From Qipengyuania gaetbuli (GTDB taxonomy: Bacteria; Pseudomonadota; Alphaproteobacteria; Sphingomonadales; Sphingomonadaceae): a DNA stretch of 64,000 nt. Of this stretch, positions 1 through 9,138 are shown one piece after another. The stretch spans positions 620,001-684,000 of the forward strand of contig NZ_JAIVLR010000001.1 of the NCBI RefSeq assembly GCF_020524765.1. Reading direction: 5' to 3'. Numbering within the stretch: position 1 is the first letter of the stretch; every line of letters starts with the position of its first letter. A program made the position numbers and the translations under genes. Under the pieces are notes generated by a model that worked only from the letters and a program-made list of their open reading frames with translations, did not search any database and was not told the DNA's origin.

Positions 1-1048
1 GCTCGGCCGTGGCATCACCCGGAATGCCGCCGACCGGCTTCAGGCTGATCACCGCCGAAACATAGCCCGGTGCCTTGTGCGCGATCGTGTTGCGATCGAC
101 CCACAGTGCGAAATCGGGATCGCTCCGGTCGAGTTCGGCGGACAGGCCGTCCTCGAACAGCGGGTCCTCGAAATAGCCGCGGATACGCTCCAGCTCGGCG
201 AAGGGCGGTTCGACGCCCTGCCCGAGCAGATGGGCGAACTCCTCCTCGACCTGGCGCGTATATTCCTCCGCGCCCAGCTCGTGGACGAGGATCTTGATGC
301 GCGCCTTGTACTTGTTGTCGCGCCGTCCGTGGCGGTTGTAGACCCTGAGCGCGGCTTCGGCATAGGTCACCATCCGGTCTAGCGGGACGAAGGCATTGAT
401 GCAGGGCGCAATCATCGGCGTGCGGCCCATCCCGCCACCGACGTAGAACGCCGCGCCCAGCTCGTCCGCCTCGTTGCGCACGATCTGGATACCGATGTCG
501 TGCAGCCGCATGGCCGCCCGGTCGGTATCGCTGGCGATGACCGCGATCTTGAACTTGCGCGGCAGGTAGCTGAATTCGGGATGGAAGCTCGACCACTGGC
601 GCAGCAGCTCGGCATAGGGGCGCGGGTCGACGACCTCGTCCGCCGCAGCTCCGGCGAAGTGGTCCGAAGAGATATTGCGGATGCAATTGCCGCTGGTCTG
701 GATGGCATGCATCTCGACGCTGGCGAGATCGGCGAGGATATCGCCCGCATCTTCCAGCTTGATCCAGTTGTACTGGATGTTCTGGCGCGTCGTGAAATGG
801 CCGTAACCGCGGTCGTACTTGTCCGCGATGTCGGCCAGCATGTGCATCTGCCGGCTGTCGAGCGTGCCATAGGGGATGGCGACGCGCAGCATGTAGGCGT
901 GCAATTGCAGGTAAAGGCCGTTCATCAGCCGCAATGGCTTGAACTGGTCTTCGGTCAGCCTGCCTTCGAGGCGGCGACGCGTCTGGTCGCGGAATTCCTC
1001 CACGCGGGCATCGACCATGGCCTGGTCGTATTGGTCGTAGCGATACAT
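1..1048 (-). CDS. cysI: nitrite/sulfite reductase hemoprotein, 3' end outside window
   Basis: The first 349 residues of a siroheme/4Fe-4S sulfite or nitrite reductase, which carries out the six-electron reduction of sulfite to sulfide in assimilation. It begins with MYRYDQYDQA at an ATG one base after the DUF2849 stop. The ferredoxin-like half-domain is visible (RLMNGLYLQLHAYMLRVAIP, then GHFTTRQNIQYNWI near residue 80). The cysteines that bind the iron-sulfur cluster should lie beyond the left edge. The upstream cobA makes the siroheme precursor and DUF2849 lies between them, which favours the sulfite-assimilation role over nitrite. Family is certain; substrate is inferred from context. Confidence 0.93.
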   Translation of the reverse strand, partial: MYRYDQYDQAMVDARVEEFRDQTRRRLEGRLTEDQFKPLRLMNGLYLQLHAYMLRVAIPYGTLDSRQMHMLADIADKYDRGYGHFTTRQNIQYNWIKLEDAGDILADLASVEMHAIQTSGNCIRNISSDHFAGAAADEVVDPRPYAELLRQWSSFHPEFSYLPRKFKIAVIASDTDRAAMRLHDIGIQIVRNEADELGAAFYVGGGMGRTPMIAPCINAFVPLDRMVTYAEAALRVYNRHGRRDNKYKARIKILVHELGAEEYTRQVEEEFAHLLGQGVEPPFAELERIRGYFEDPLFEDGLSAELDRSDPDFALWVDRNTIAHKAPGYVSAVISLKPVGGIPGDATAE

Positions 1049-1049
1049 G

Positions 1050-1346
1050 TCAGATTACCCAGCTGCCGATATCGGGATCGGCCGGTTTGAGCGTCAGGTC
1101 GGGGCGCACGGTTGGGCCGAGCGCACGGACGCGGTCCTTGATGTGCGAAGGGCGCGGACGGCCCTGGTGCAAAGAAGCATCGATGGCATAGGGCGCGTTG
1201 ACGCGGCGGGCCGCTTCCTCGCGCCGCGCGATCTCGTCCTCGGTGCCGGTCACATCGACCGCATCCTCCACGTGGAGCGACCAGTCATTGCCGGTCCACC
1301 AGGTCACGGCTCCGGTCCTGAGGTCGTTTCCGGTCAGCAGCCTCAT
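1050..1346 (-). CDS. DUF2849 domain protein
   Basis: A 98-aa soluble protein beginning MRLLTGNDLRTGAVTWW, recognised as the DUF2849 family. In alphaproteobacteria this family sits between the siroheme methyltransferase and the sulfite reductase. The start overlaps the cobA stop by 4 bases (ATGA) and the stop is one base before cysI, so all three are translationally coupled. No catalytic residues can be named. A role in sulfite reduction or siroheme delivery is inferred only from conserved position. Confidence 0.85.
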   Translation of the reverse strand: MRLLTGNDLRTGAVTWWTGNDWSLHVEDAVDVTGTEDEIARREEAARRVNAPYAIDASLHQGRPRPSHIKDRVRALGPTVRPDLTLKPADPDIGSWVI

Positions 1347-2101
1347 CGCGCCGCCTCCTGTGCAAGCGTTGAAAGGGCGATGTCGTCGCGCGCGGTCACT
1401 TCGCCGATCACGATGAGCGCAGGGCTCACCACAGATTCAGCCTCGACAAGCTCGGGCAGCCCGGCAAGCGGTGCGCGCAGCACGCGCATTTGCGGGCGCG
1501 CGCCGTTTTCGATCACCGCAACCGGCATGTCGGGCGCAAGGCCGTCTTCCATCAGTTTCTCGGCGATCATCGGGGCCGTCTTGACTCCCATGTAGATCAC
1601 GAGCGTGCGGCCCTTGCCGGCGAGGCCTGCCCAGTCCTGGTCCTTCAGCCCCTTGCACTGGCCGGCCACGAAGCTGACGATGGACGAAGCATCCCGGTGG
1701 GTAAGCGCAATCTGGGCGGCTGCTGCGGCGCCGTTGGCTGCGCTGATGCCGGGGACGACCTCGACGGGCACGCCGGCGGCGCGTGCAGCCTCCGCTTCCT
1801 CGCCGCCGCGACCGAAGATGAACGGATCGCCGCCCTTCAGGCGCACCACGTCGATGCCCGACAGCGCGATGCGCACCAGAAGGGCGTTGATTTCTTCCTG
1901 CGGCATGGTGTGACGCGCACGCTGCTTGGCCACGGAGACGAGCTCCGCATCGGGCCGTGCGAGCGCCAGGATGCTGGGATCGACCAGGCCGTCGTGCACG
2001 ATGACCGCCGCCCGTTCGATCAGGCGGGCGGCGCGCAGCGTCAGGAGGTCGGGATCGCCCGGCCCCGCGCCGACGAGATGGATAGTTCCGGGTTTTGCCA
2101 T
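1343..2101 (-). CDS. cobA: uroporphyrinogen-III C-methyltransferase
   Basis: A SAM-dependent methyltransferase converting uroporphyrinogen III to precorrin-2 for siroheme. The 252-aa protein is a single-domain CobA type: it has the N-terminal VGAGPGDPDLLTLRA signature, then VRLKGGDPFIFGRGGEE near residue 85 and VPGISAANGAAA. It lacks the dehydrogenase/ferrochelatase part of full CysG, so those steps must be encoded elsewhere. The ATG at 2101 is preferred over an in-frame start 12 codons upstream because it begins directly at the conserved MAKPGTIHLVGAGPGD block. It heads the cobA-DUF2849-cysI operon. Confidence 0.93.
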   Translation of the reverse strand: MAKPGTIHLVGAGPGDPDLLTLRAARLIERAAVIVHDGLVDPSILALARPDAELVSVAKQRARHTMPQEEINALLVRIALSGIDVVRLKGGDPFIFGRGGEEAEAARAAGVPVEVVPGISAANGAAAAAQIALTHRDASSIVSFVAGQCKGLKDQDWAGLAGKGRTLVIYMGVKTAPMIAEKLMEDGLAPDMPVAVIENGARPQMRVLRAPLAGLPELVEAESVVSPALIVIGEVTARDDIALSTLAQEAAR

Positions 2102-2168
2102 TGCGCCAAGATGATCGGCACCGGCCTCCCGCGCCAAGCAGAATGAATGCGCATCAGGGAAGCGGAAA

Positions 2169-2212
2169 TTTTGAAATCGGAAATGTCCGCCATGAAAGGC
2201 GAAATTTCAAAA
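2169..2212. promoter_or_regulatory. inverted repeat in the cobA-cysI promoter region
   Basis: The 170-base gap between cobA and the mechanosensitive channel gene is the only place for the sulfur operon promoter. It contains a perfect 9-base inverted repeat, TTTTGAAAT (2169-2177) and ATTTCAAAA (2204-2212), in an A/T-rich patch. Regulator unknown. A similar arrangement recurs near 10833. Confidence 0.35.
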
Positions 2213-2271
2213 CCGGCGCTGCGCAGGCGAGAAGGCCAGCTATTCCAGCATCTTCTAATATCGCAGGCTGG

Positions 2272-3315
2272 CTATTCGCCCTTTTCCTTGGCCATGATCG
2301 CCAGCAGCTTGTCCAGCTGGTCGCTCGAACGGATGTGCAAGTCGCGCTGCGGGAAGGGAATTTCGATCCCGTTTTCCTTGAACAGCCACCACAGCTTCTT
2401 GAGCACGGCGCTGCGCACGTTCCCCACCCCGTCTTCGGGATCCATGATCCAGCAGTGGATGGTGAAATTGACCGAATTGTCGCCGTACTCGTTCATCCAC
2501 ACGGTCGGCGGCGGGGCCTTGAGCACGCGGTCGCAGCTCGCCGCGGCTTCCAGCATGAGCTTTTCGACGAGGTTCATGTCGGCTTCGTAGCTGACCCCGA
2601 CCGGGACCTGCATCCGCACGTTCTTCGACGAATAGGACCAGTTTTCGACCTGGTTGATCATCAGGTTCTCGTTCGGGATCAGATATTCGCGCTGGTCGCG
2701 GGTCGTCACCGAAACCGCACGCACGCCAATCTTGCGGATCTGGCCGAAGCTTTCGTTGCCCGCCATGTCGGTGACTGCGATGACGTCGCCCGGCTTGATC
2801 GACTTGTCCATCAGCAGGATGATCCCGGCGATCAGGTTGCCGAAGGTTTTCTGGAGGCCGAAACCGATTGCCAGGCCGAACGCGCCCGAGAACACGGCCA
2901 GCGCGGTAAGATCGATGCCGAGCAGGTCGATCCCCATGAAGAACGCCGCCGCCCATATCGCGATGGTGATGATCTTCTCGACCAGCAATTGCTGCGTGTC
3001 GTCGAGGCGCTGGACCCTGCGGACCATGCGGCGGGCAACCCTGCTGGCGAACCATGCGAAGGCGATGACGCCGAAAACGATGGACGCGACGATGAGCACG
3101 TCGAACACCGACACGCGCATATGGCCGAGGCTGATCGCCAGCCCGTCGAGCGTGTCGACGATCGAGCCGACCGTCTCGCTCTTGCCGCTGACCGCTTCCT
3201 TGATGCCTTCCGACGCCGCAACCGCCGTTTCGGGCGGTGCGGGTTCTGCAAGGCTCCACGCCTGTTCGACCGGTGCTGCCGTTTCACTGCTTGCGGGTGG
3301 TGTTTCGCCCTGCAC
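2272..3315 (-). CDS. mechanosensitive ion channel (MscS family)
   Basis: A small-conductance mechanosensitive channel acting as an osmotic safety valve in the inner membrane. The 347-aa protein has a short acidic N-terminus, a membrane segment (FDVLIVASIVFGVIAFAW), a second near IITIAIWAAAFFMGIDL, the pore-lining helix with GAFGLAIGFGLQ and FGNLIAGIIL, then the beta domain (IKPGDVIAVTDMAG, IPNENLMIN) and a C-terminal alpha/beta region. The frame stays open upstream inside metC, but that part is unlike the family. A GTG at 3315, two bases after the metC stop and preceded by AAGGG, is the likely start. It probably shares the sseA-metC transcript. Confidence 0.9.
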   Translation of the reverse strand: MQGETPPASSETAAPVEQAWSLAEPAPPETAVAASEGIKEAVSGKSETVGSIVDTLDGLAISLGHMRVSVFDVLIVASIVFGVIAFAWFASRVARRMVRRVQRLDDTQQLLVEKIITIAIWAAAFFMGIDLLGIDLTALAVFSGAFGLAIGFGLQKTFGNLIAGIILLMDKSIKPGDVIAVTDMAGNESFGQIRKIGVRAVSVTTRDQREYLIPNENLMINQVENWSYSSKNVRMQVPVGVSYEADMNLVEKLMLEAAASCDRVLKAPPPTVWMNEYGDNSVNFTIHCWIMDPEDGVGNVRSAVLKKLWWLFKENGIEIPFPQRDLHIRSSDQLDKLLAIMAKEKGE

Positions 3316-3317
3316 GT

Positions 3318-4529
3318 CTATCCCTTGTCCATCGCGGCAAATGCCTGATCCAGATCGGCAATCAGGTCGCTCGCATCCTCGAGACCGATCGATAGGCGAA
3401 TGCCGCAGCTTTCGCCAACCCCCCAGCCATCCTTGGGCCAGGGCATGGTGCTGCGGATCGGAGGAATGTCGAAGGGGATCGCAAGGCTTTCGAACCCGCC
3501 CCAGCTGTAGCCGATGCCGAAGAGGTTGAGCGAGTCGACGAGACGGCAGCGCGCGGCATCGTCGCGGTCCTTCAGCACGAAGCTGAACAATCCGCACCCG
3601 CCAGCAAAATCGCGCTTCCACAGGTCATGGCCGGGTGCGCCCGGCAGCATCGGGCACAGGACATGCGCCACATCGTCGCGGGCATCGAGCCATTGGGCGA
3701 GTGCGAGCGCAGTGGCCGTCTCCCGCTCCAGCCGCACGCCCATGGTGCGCAGCCCCCGAAGCGCGAGCGCGGCATCGTCGGGCGAGACAACATGGCCGAG
3801 CTGCTGCGCGGTCATGCGCAGCTTGCGATACCACCGCTCGCCGGCACTGGCCGCGCCGAGCATGAGGTCCGAATGGCCGCCGACATGCTTGGTCAGGGCG
3901 GTGATCGCGATATCGCAGCCATGCGCGAGTGCGGTGAAGCCGAGCGAAGTGGCCCAGGTGTTGTCCACCAGGCTGACAGCGCCCTTCTCGCGGGCAATCC
4001 GGGCAAGCGCCGGCACGTCGCATACCTCCATCGACAGGCTGCCCGGGTTTTCCAGCATGACTGCCTTCGTGTTCTCGCAGAAGGCAGCGGCAAATCCGTC
4101 CACGTCGAGCGGGTCGAAGAAGCGGTGCTGCACGCCGTAGCGCTTCAGAATGCCCATCGCGGTATTGCGGGTCGGCTCGTAGGCATTGTCGGCCACCAGC
4201 AGCACGTCTCCGGGCTTCAGGACCGCCAACAGCGCGGCAACGATTGCTGCAAGGCCGCTCGGATAGAGCACGGTGCCGGCCGCCCCGGGCTCCAGTTCAG
4301 TGAGCGCATCGCTCAGCGCCCATTGAGTGGGCGCGCCTCGGCGGCCATAGAAGAAATGGCCGTCGTCATTCGATTTCTGGCCCTCGCGCAGCGAAGCGCA
4401 ATCGGCATAGAGATGCGTGCTGGCGCGCCAGACGGGCGGATTGACGACATGGGCCGAGAAACTGCCCGAACGCCCCGTCGTGACCAGCCGCGTGCCCGCG
4501 CGAAGGTCCTTGTCCCGATTGCCTGCCAT
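3318..4529 (-). CDS. metC: cystathionine beta-lyase, PLP-dependent
   Basis: Cleaves cystathionine to homocysteine, pyruvate and ammonia (403 aa, Cys/Met metabolism fold type I). Visible family features are YGRRGAPTQWALSDALTELE near residue 61, the cofactor-stacking YPSGLAAI, SLVDNTWATS, and the PLP-binding lysine in TKHVGGHSD (about K214). The ATG at 4529 starts two bases after the sseA stop. An in-frame ATG 17 codons upstream would run into sseA and lacks support. Related gamma-lyases share the fold, but the sequence resembles the alphaproteobacterial MetC group. With sseA it forms a sulfur amino-acid pair. Confidence 0.9.
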   Translation of the reverse strand: MAGNRDKDLRAGTRLVTTGRSGSFSAHVVNPPVWRASTHLYADCASLREGQKSNDDGHFFYGRRGAPTQWALSDALTELEPGAAGTVLYPSGLAAIVAALLAVLKPGDVLLVADNAYEPTRNTAMGILKRYGVQHRFFDPLDVDGFAAAFCENTKAVMLENPGSLSMEVCDVPALARIAREKGAVSLVDNTWATSLGFTALAHGCDIAITALTKHVGGHSDLMLGAASAGERWYRKLRMTAQQLGHVVSPDDAALALRGLRTMGVRLERETATALALAQWLDARDDVAHVLCPMLPGAPGHDLWKRDFAGGCGLFSFVLKDRDDAARCRLVDSLNLFGIGYSWGGFESLAIPFDIPPIRSTMPWPKDGWGVGESCGIRLSIGLEDASDLIADLDQAFAAMDKG

Positions 4530-4531
4530 GG

Positions 4532-5365
4532 TCAGTTTCGCGCCCCGCTTTCCTTCGGTGTGTCGGGGTCTGCGCCCCATTCCATCCAGCTTCCGTCATA
4601 CAGGACGGCATCGCCCTTGCCTGCCAGTTCGAGCCCGAACAGGAGTACGCAGGCGGTCATGCCGCTGTTGCAGCTGGTAATGACCGGCCTGTCGAGATCG
4701 ACCCCCGCAGCCTCGAAGCGGGCGCGGATTTCATCTGGCGTGCGATAGGTGCCGTCTTCGTTCAGGAGCGAACCGAAGGGCACGTTGGCCGCGCCCGGGA
4801 TATGGCCTTCCGACCCGCTCCCTTCCTCGCCGGCGAAACGCGCCGCGTCGCGTGCGTCGACCACCTGTGCCTCTCCGCTGTCGAGATTGGCCAGCACGTC
4901 CTCCTTGCCGGCAATGGCGCGCGTTTGCGGAGGTTCGGCGTAGTCGCGCGGCGCGTGGTCAGCGCAGCCTTGTTCCACCTCGCGCCCTTCGGCCAGCCAC
5001 TTGCCCAGCCCGCCGTCGAGGATCGCCACATCAGGTTCGCCCGCATGGTCGAACAGGAACCACGCGCGTGCCGCACTGCGGATGGCGCTGTCGTCGTACA
5101 GGACGATCCGGCTGCCGTGGGCCACGCCCAGTTCGCGCATCCGTTCGGCGAATTGCGCCGTAGTAGGTACGGCCTTGGGCACGCTTGAGCCGGGGTCGAT
5201 AAAGCTGGCGAGGTCGAGGAAACGCGCGCCGGGAATGTGGCGCTGCGCGAACTCGGCCTGCGCATCGCGCTCGCTGCCGGGCAGGTGCATGGTCGCGTCG
5301 AGGATGACGAGATCCTGCGCCCCCAGGCGGGCGGCGAGCCATTCAGTCGAGACGAGCTTATCCAT
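4532..5365 (-). CDS. sseA: 3-mercaptopyruvate/thiosulfate sulfurtransferase
   Basis: A two-domain rhodanese (277 aa) that transfers sulfur from mercaptopyruvate or thiosulfate to a thiol acceptor. The N-terminal inactive rhodanese domain spans about residues 1-130 (ending VAILDGGLGKWLAEGREVE). The C-terminal domain carries the active-site cysteine in TSCNSGMTAC (C232). The loop differs slightly from the usual CGSGVTA of mercaptopyruvate enzymes, having N after the cysteine, so substrate preference is uncertain. It is the first gene of the sseA-metC-mscS group. Confidence 0.9.
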   Translation of the reverse strand: MDKLVSTEWLAARLGAQDLVILDATMHLPGSERDAQAEFAQRHIPGARFLDLASFIDPGSSVPKAVPTTAQFAERMRELGVAHGSRIVLYDDSAIRSAARAWFLFDHAGEPDVAILDGGLGKWLAEGREVEQGCADHAPRDYAEPPQTRAIAGKEDVLANLDSGEAQVVDARDAARFAGEEGSGSEGHIPGAANVPFGSLLNEDGTYRTPDEIRARFEAAGVDLDRPVITSCNSGMTACVLLFGLELAGKGDAVLYDGSWMEWGADPDTPKESGARN

Positions 5366-5402
5366 CGAGCCGTGCTAGCGTGGCCGCACGGCAGTGTCGA
5401 TG

Positions 5403-6509
5403 TCAGTCGAGAGCTCGGGCCGCGACCGGCGACCAGCTGCGCAGCCCCTTGTCCAGCCGGAAGGGAGCGACACGCCCGCCATCCTCGACGCCCTGGCCGA
5501 TGACGAAGGTCTTCACCTGCGGCGCATCGCCTGCCCCGTCGACACGGACCCGCAGCAGCGGCACGAGCAGCGCCATCGGGCCCTGGTGGATGATCTTTGC
5601 CTGCGCCAGCGAGAGGATCAGCTTGCCCTCGTGCCGCACGCTCTGGCCCGGGGCGATCCGGTCGAAGGCGTGGCGCTGGTCGAGCATGGAGGCAGGCGTT
5701 GCCACCTGCTGTTCGGCAGGCAAATCGCCATGGGCCGAGATCAGGTCCGCCGACAGCTTCACGTTGGAAAGCGCGGAGGTCGACCGGTTGATCAGCGTGA
5801 CGCGGTAATCGAGCGTCGCATTGGCGAAGGAACGCGTCAGCCTGATCGCCTCTGCCCTGATCTGGATGTCCGCCAGGGCGGGCGTGGCAGGAGCATTGAC
5901 CGTCGGCTTCACGACGACCGGCCGCGCGATCTCGGGCGGTGCCGCGTTCGCAGTCCTGCGGCGCCAGAAGAAGAACAAGCCGCCAAGCAGGACGAGCAGA
6001 CCCGCGCCGCCGCCGATCCATATCCACGGCAGGCCTGCTTCCTCCGCTACTACGTCACCATCGGCTTCGGCGGGCGGTGCGATAGGCTCGATCCCGGGGA
6101 ATGGCGTAGAGGCTGCTGGCGTTTCCGGCTGGGCGTTATCTTCGGGCGACGGCGTAATTTCGCCGGGCACCGGTGCTGCCGTGGCTCCCACCGAAGGCGT
6201 GGGCGTGGGCCGCACGGCCTGCGCCGGACGCGGAGTGCTGCCGGTGAGGGGCTCGGGCGTGATCCGGGGCGCCGGGGATTGCGTTGCGGTCGGAGCCGGA
6301 GTCGGCGTCGTCGAGGGCCTCGCGGTCGGGATCGCTCGCGGGCGGCGCGGCACGCTGGCGCCTTCGGTATCGACCGGACCCTGCACATTGGGGCTGGGCG
6401 TCGGCGTCGGCGCTGGCGGAAGCTGGAAATCCTGCACGCCTTGCGAGGCCACGGGCACGGGCATGGCAAGGATGAGCGCGGCGAGAGGGTGGCAGAAACG
6501 CTTGGTCAT
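5403..6509 (-). CDS. exported Pro/Thr-rich single-pass membrane protein, unknown function
   Basis: A 368-aa protein I do not recognise as a named family. It has a signal peptide (MTKRFCHPLAALILAMPVP, cleavage near ASQG), about 150 residues of Pro/Thr/Ala-rich low complexity with PTPTPTP and PTARPSTTPTPAPT, one strong membrane segment (WIWIGGGAGLLVLLGGLFFF) followed by WRRRR-type positive charge, and a 170-residue C-terminal domain rich in beta-strand patterns. The topology implies an extracytoplasmic stalk and a cytoplasmic domain. The start at 6509 is chosen because the signal peptide begins there; the upstream frame lacks such features. It is divergent from queF. Confidence 0.7.
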   Translation of the reverse strand: MTKRFCHPLAALILAMPVPVASQGVQDFQLPPAPTPTPSPNVQGPVDTEGASVPRRPRAIPTARPSTTPTPAPTATQSPAPRITPEPLTGSTPRPAQAVRPTPTPSVGATAAPVPGEITPSPEDNAQPETPAASTPFPGIEPIAPPAEADGDVVAEEAGLPWIWIGGGAGLLVLLGGLFFFWRRRTANAAPPEIARPVVVKPTVNAPATPALADIQIRAEAIRLTRSFANATLDYRVTLINRSTSALSNVKLSADLISAHGDLPAEQQVATPASMLDQRHAFDRIAPGQSVRHEGKLILSLAQAKIIHQGPMALLVPLLRVRVDGAGDAPQVKTFVIGQGVEDGGRVAPFRLDKGLRSWSPVAARALD

Positions 6510-6612
6510 GGGGTCGGTCGGTCTGATCGGGAAGCCGCGCTGAATAGGCCGTGAAGCGACCCTCTCCAAGCCTCGCCTTGCGCAAGCGCGCCATTCGCGG
6601 CAGATGCGCGGC

Positions 6613-7071
6613 ATGAGCGACACACCGACCCCCAAGTTCCTGGGCGAAAACAGCCCGCTTCCGGCATCGCCCGAAGGAGCCGAACTCGATTACGTCCCCA
6701 ACCCGCGCAAGGGGCAGCTTTACCTCGTGCGCTTTGCCGCGCCGGAGTTCACCTCGCTGTGCCCGGTCACCGGCCAGCCGGACTTCGCGCATCTCGTCAT
6801 CGACTATGCACCGGGTGACACGATCGTCGAATCGAAGAGCCTGAAGCTGTTCCTCGGCTCGTTCCGCAACCACAACGGGTTCCACGAGGACGTGACGGTC
6901 GGCATCGGCCAGCGCCTGTTCGAGGAAATGAAGCCCCGCTGGCTGCGCATCGGCGGCTACTGGTACCCGCGCGGCGGCATCCCGATCGACGTCTTCTGGC
7001 AGAGCGGCGCGCCGCCCGAAGGACTATGGCTTCCCGATCAGGGCGTCTCGTCCTATCGTGGGCGCGGCTAA
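6613..7071 (+). CDS. queF: NADPH-dependent 7-cyano-7-deazaguanine reductase
   Basis: Reduces preQ0 to preQ1 in queuosine biosynthesis. The 152-aa length matches the short, unimodular QueF type. The catalytic cysteine is in [13 protein letters not shown] (C50) with the conserved Asp at 57; the substrate-binding [20 protein letters not shown] block follows. The ATG at 6613 is chosen over the one three codons earlier because the conserved N-terminus begins with MSDTPT. A queuosine-precursor transporter of the YhhQ type lies at 44946, so the cell can apparently both import and reduce the precursor. Confidence 0.95.
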   Translation: MSDTPTPKFLGENSPLPASPEGAELDYVPNPRKGQLYLVRFAAPEFTSLCPVTGQPDFAHLVIDYAPGDTIVESKSLKLFLGSFRNHNGFHEDVTVGIGQRLFEEMKPRWLRIGGYWYPRGGIPIDVFWQSGAPPEGLWLPDQGVSSYRGRG

Positions 7072-7091
7072 CGAGTAAGGAGGTTGTCCGA

Positions 7092-7880
7092 ATGATCGCA
7101 AAGCTACCCAGACTCGCCCTGTGGCTGGCTGTCCTGCTGACCCTGTGGTTCCTCGCAGCGGTATTCGGACCCAAGTTCGGGATAATCGACTGGCGCTTTG
7201 CCCTGGGCACGATGGTCCGCAGCGTCGGACCCATCCTTATCGGCATCACCGCATTGGTGGCACTGGTCGCCCTCGTCGCGATCCTGTGGAAGGGACCGCG
7301 CGGCGAATGGTGGAAAGCCGTGATCGCGCTGGCCATTCCCGCTGCGCTGATGGCCGGCCTCAATTCGGTCCGTACGACGGCCGAAAGCGTGCCGCCGATC
7401 CATGACGTGTCGACCGATGTCGACGACCCGCCGCAATTCTCGCAGCTGACGCTGGAAAAGCGCGCGCAGGTGCAGGCCAATCCGCTCAACGACTATTCGG
7501 TCCCGCTCGGCCAGCTCGACCCCTGGAAGGACGCCGAAGAGCCGGTCGCCTCCAGCACGCATGCGCAGCTTATCCGCGATGGCTATCCCGAGCTGGCGAC
7601 CATTCCCTATTCCGTCGACCAGAGCGAGGCGATGGTGGTCGTCACGCTCGCGATGGAGGAGATCGGCCTGAAGGACGTCACCAGCGACGTTGTCGGCGGA
7701 CGGGTGGAAGGCGTCGCGGAAACCTTCCTGTTCGGCTTCAAGGACGATGTCGTGGCCCGCGTTCGCGACGGCGAGATCGACCTGCGTTCGGTCAGCCGGG
7801 TCGGCCTGTCCGACCTGGGCTACAACGGCGCGCGCCTCAAGAAGCTGTCGGAAGAGATCAGGGCCCGCCTGGGCGAGTGA
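7092..7880 (+). CDS. DUF1499 membrane protein
   Basis: A 262-aa protein with three N-terminal membrane helices (about residues 5-22, 40-62 and 73-92) followed by a soluble DUF1499-type domain. That domain shows VASSTHAQLIRDGYPELATIPY and ends in RSVSRVGLSDLGYNGARLKKL. The final strand-rich segment with RSVSR.G.SDLG is typical of the family. The ATG at 7092 follows a very strong ribosome-binding site (AAGGAGG). It is convergent with the FAD oxidoreductase, and their 3' ends overlap by 23 bases. Function unknown. Confidence 0.85.
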   Translation: MIAKLPRLALWLAVLLTLWFLAAVFGPKFGIIDWRFALGTMVRSVGPILIGITALVALVALVAILWKGPRGEWWKAVIALAIPAALMAGLNSVRTTAESVPPIHDVSTDVDDPPQFSQLTLEKRAQVQANPLNDYSVPLGQLDPWKDAEEPVASSTHAQLIRDGYPELATIPYSVDQSEAMVVVTLAMEEIGLKDVTSDVVGGRVEGVAETFLFGFKDDVVARVRDGEIDLRSVSRVGLSDLGYNGARLKKLSEEIRARLGE

Positions 7881-8967
7881 ACCGCCGGATCCAGCGGCGG
7901 TCGAGCCAGTCCTTGAGCCGTCGCAACCAGCGGGTCCGCAAGGCGACTTTGCCATAACTCACGATCGCTTCGCCGCGGCCCGTGTTCAGCAGGTAGAAGT
8001 CCATCCCGCGCCCGCGGTAGGTGCCTGACGGCTCGCGTCCTGCGAGTGCTGCGCGCAAATTCTTCGCCAGTACAGGACCGGCGTATACGGCATGGACGCC
8101 CGAATGCGGCAGGTCGCGATCCGTGCGGCGGGCAATATCGCCGGCAGCGAAGATTTGCGGATGACCGCAAACCCGCTGGTGAGCGTCGACCTCGATAAAG
8201 CCCTCCTCGTCCACCGGCAGACCGCTCTGTCGCGGCCAGTCCGGCGCTCCGCTTCCCACGGCCGCGATGACAAGGTCGATGCGGCCCAGCGGTTCGGCCC
8301 CGGCGACGAGTTTGCCGTCACGGAATTGCGCCTCCTCGACGATTGTCCGGATGCCCTGCGATGCAAGCTCCTGTGCGACCGACCGGCGAACAGCCGCCGA
8401 ATGGTCCGGCAGGAGACCCTTGTCGCCGGTCACCAGGATTACCCGCGCCGCATGCTGCAGCGGCGCATTGGCGGCCCCGAAGGCCAGTTCGATGCCGCCC
8501 GCCCCGCCGCCGACCACGACGATCCGCCGCGGCGGCGCGGGCGAATCGCGCATGGCCCGCCAACGCTCGACGAAGGCGTCGATCGGCCGGATATCGAGCA
8601 GGCGGGGATCATCACCCAGCAGCCTCGCCGCCTGTCCCGCTCCGCCGGTTGCGATGGAGCACACGTCGAATTCGAGTACGGTCCCATCGGCAAGGGTCGC
8701 CCTCCCGGCCTGCGCGTCGAGCGCGACCAGTTCGGCCTTGCGCCATTCGATGCCGGTTTCCTCGACCAGCGGCGCAAGCGGGATCATCGCCTCGCTGGCC
8801 CGGTATTCACCGGCCAGCCAGCCGGGCACCATGCCCGAATAATGCATCGCCTCGCGCGGCTCGACGAGGATCACGCGCGCGGATGGCGCGCCCTTCTTGC
8901 GGATGTCGTCGATGACCCCGAGATGCGCATGTCCTGCGCCGACCAGAAGGAGGGTCCTGCCATCCAT
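7858..8967 (-). CDS. FAD-dependent pyridine nucleotide-disulfide oxidoreductase
   Basis: A 369-aa flavoprotein related to type II NADH dehydrogenases and to the FAD domain found fused to or beside SelD. It has an N-terminal dinucleotide fold ([14 protein letters not shown], with the His-Ala-His typical of the SelD-linked group), [10 protein letters not shown], a second Rossmann motif ([15 protein letters not shown] near residue 170), and the FAD ATG-like IFAAGDIA near residue 282. No selD is nearby. The electron acceptor is unknown. Its stop overlaps the end of the DUF1499 gene. Confidence 0.82.
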   Translation of the reverse strand: MDGRTLLLVGAGHAHLGVIDDIRKKGAPSARVILVEPREAMHYSGMVPGWLAGEYRASEAMIPLAPLVEETGIEWRKAELVALDAQAGRATLADGTVLEFDVCSIATGGAGQAARLLGDDPRLLDIRPIDAFVERWRAMRDSPAPPRRIVVVGGGAGGIELAFGAANAPLQHAARVILVTGDKGLLPDHSAAVRRSVAQELASQGIRTIVEEAQFRDGKLVAGAEPLGRIDLVIAAVGSGAPDWPRQSGLPVDEEGFIEVDAHQRVCGHPQIFAAGDIARRTDRDLPHSGVHAVYAGPVLAKNLRAALAGREPSGTYRGRGMDFYLLNTGRGEAIVSYGKVALRTRWLRRLKDWLDRRWIRRFTRPGGP

Positions 8968-9004
8968 CGGGCGGGTCTAGCGGGGATTTACCGGGCGGGG
9001 AACC

Positions 9005-9080
<76 letters not shown>

Positions 9081-9138
9081 GTTCCAGGCAAGGCGCACGC
9101 AATTAGCGAAAAGAAAAGCGCCCGAAAAGGGCAAAATC

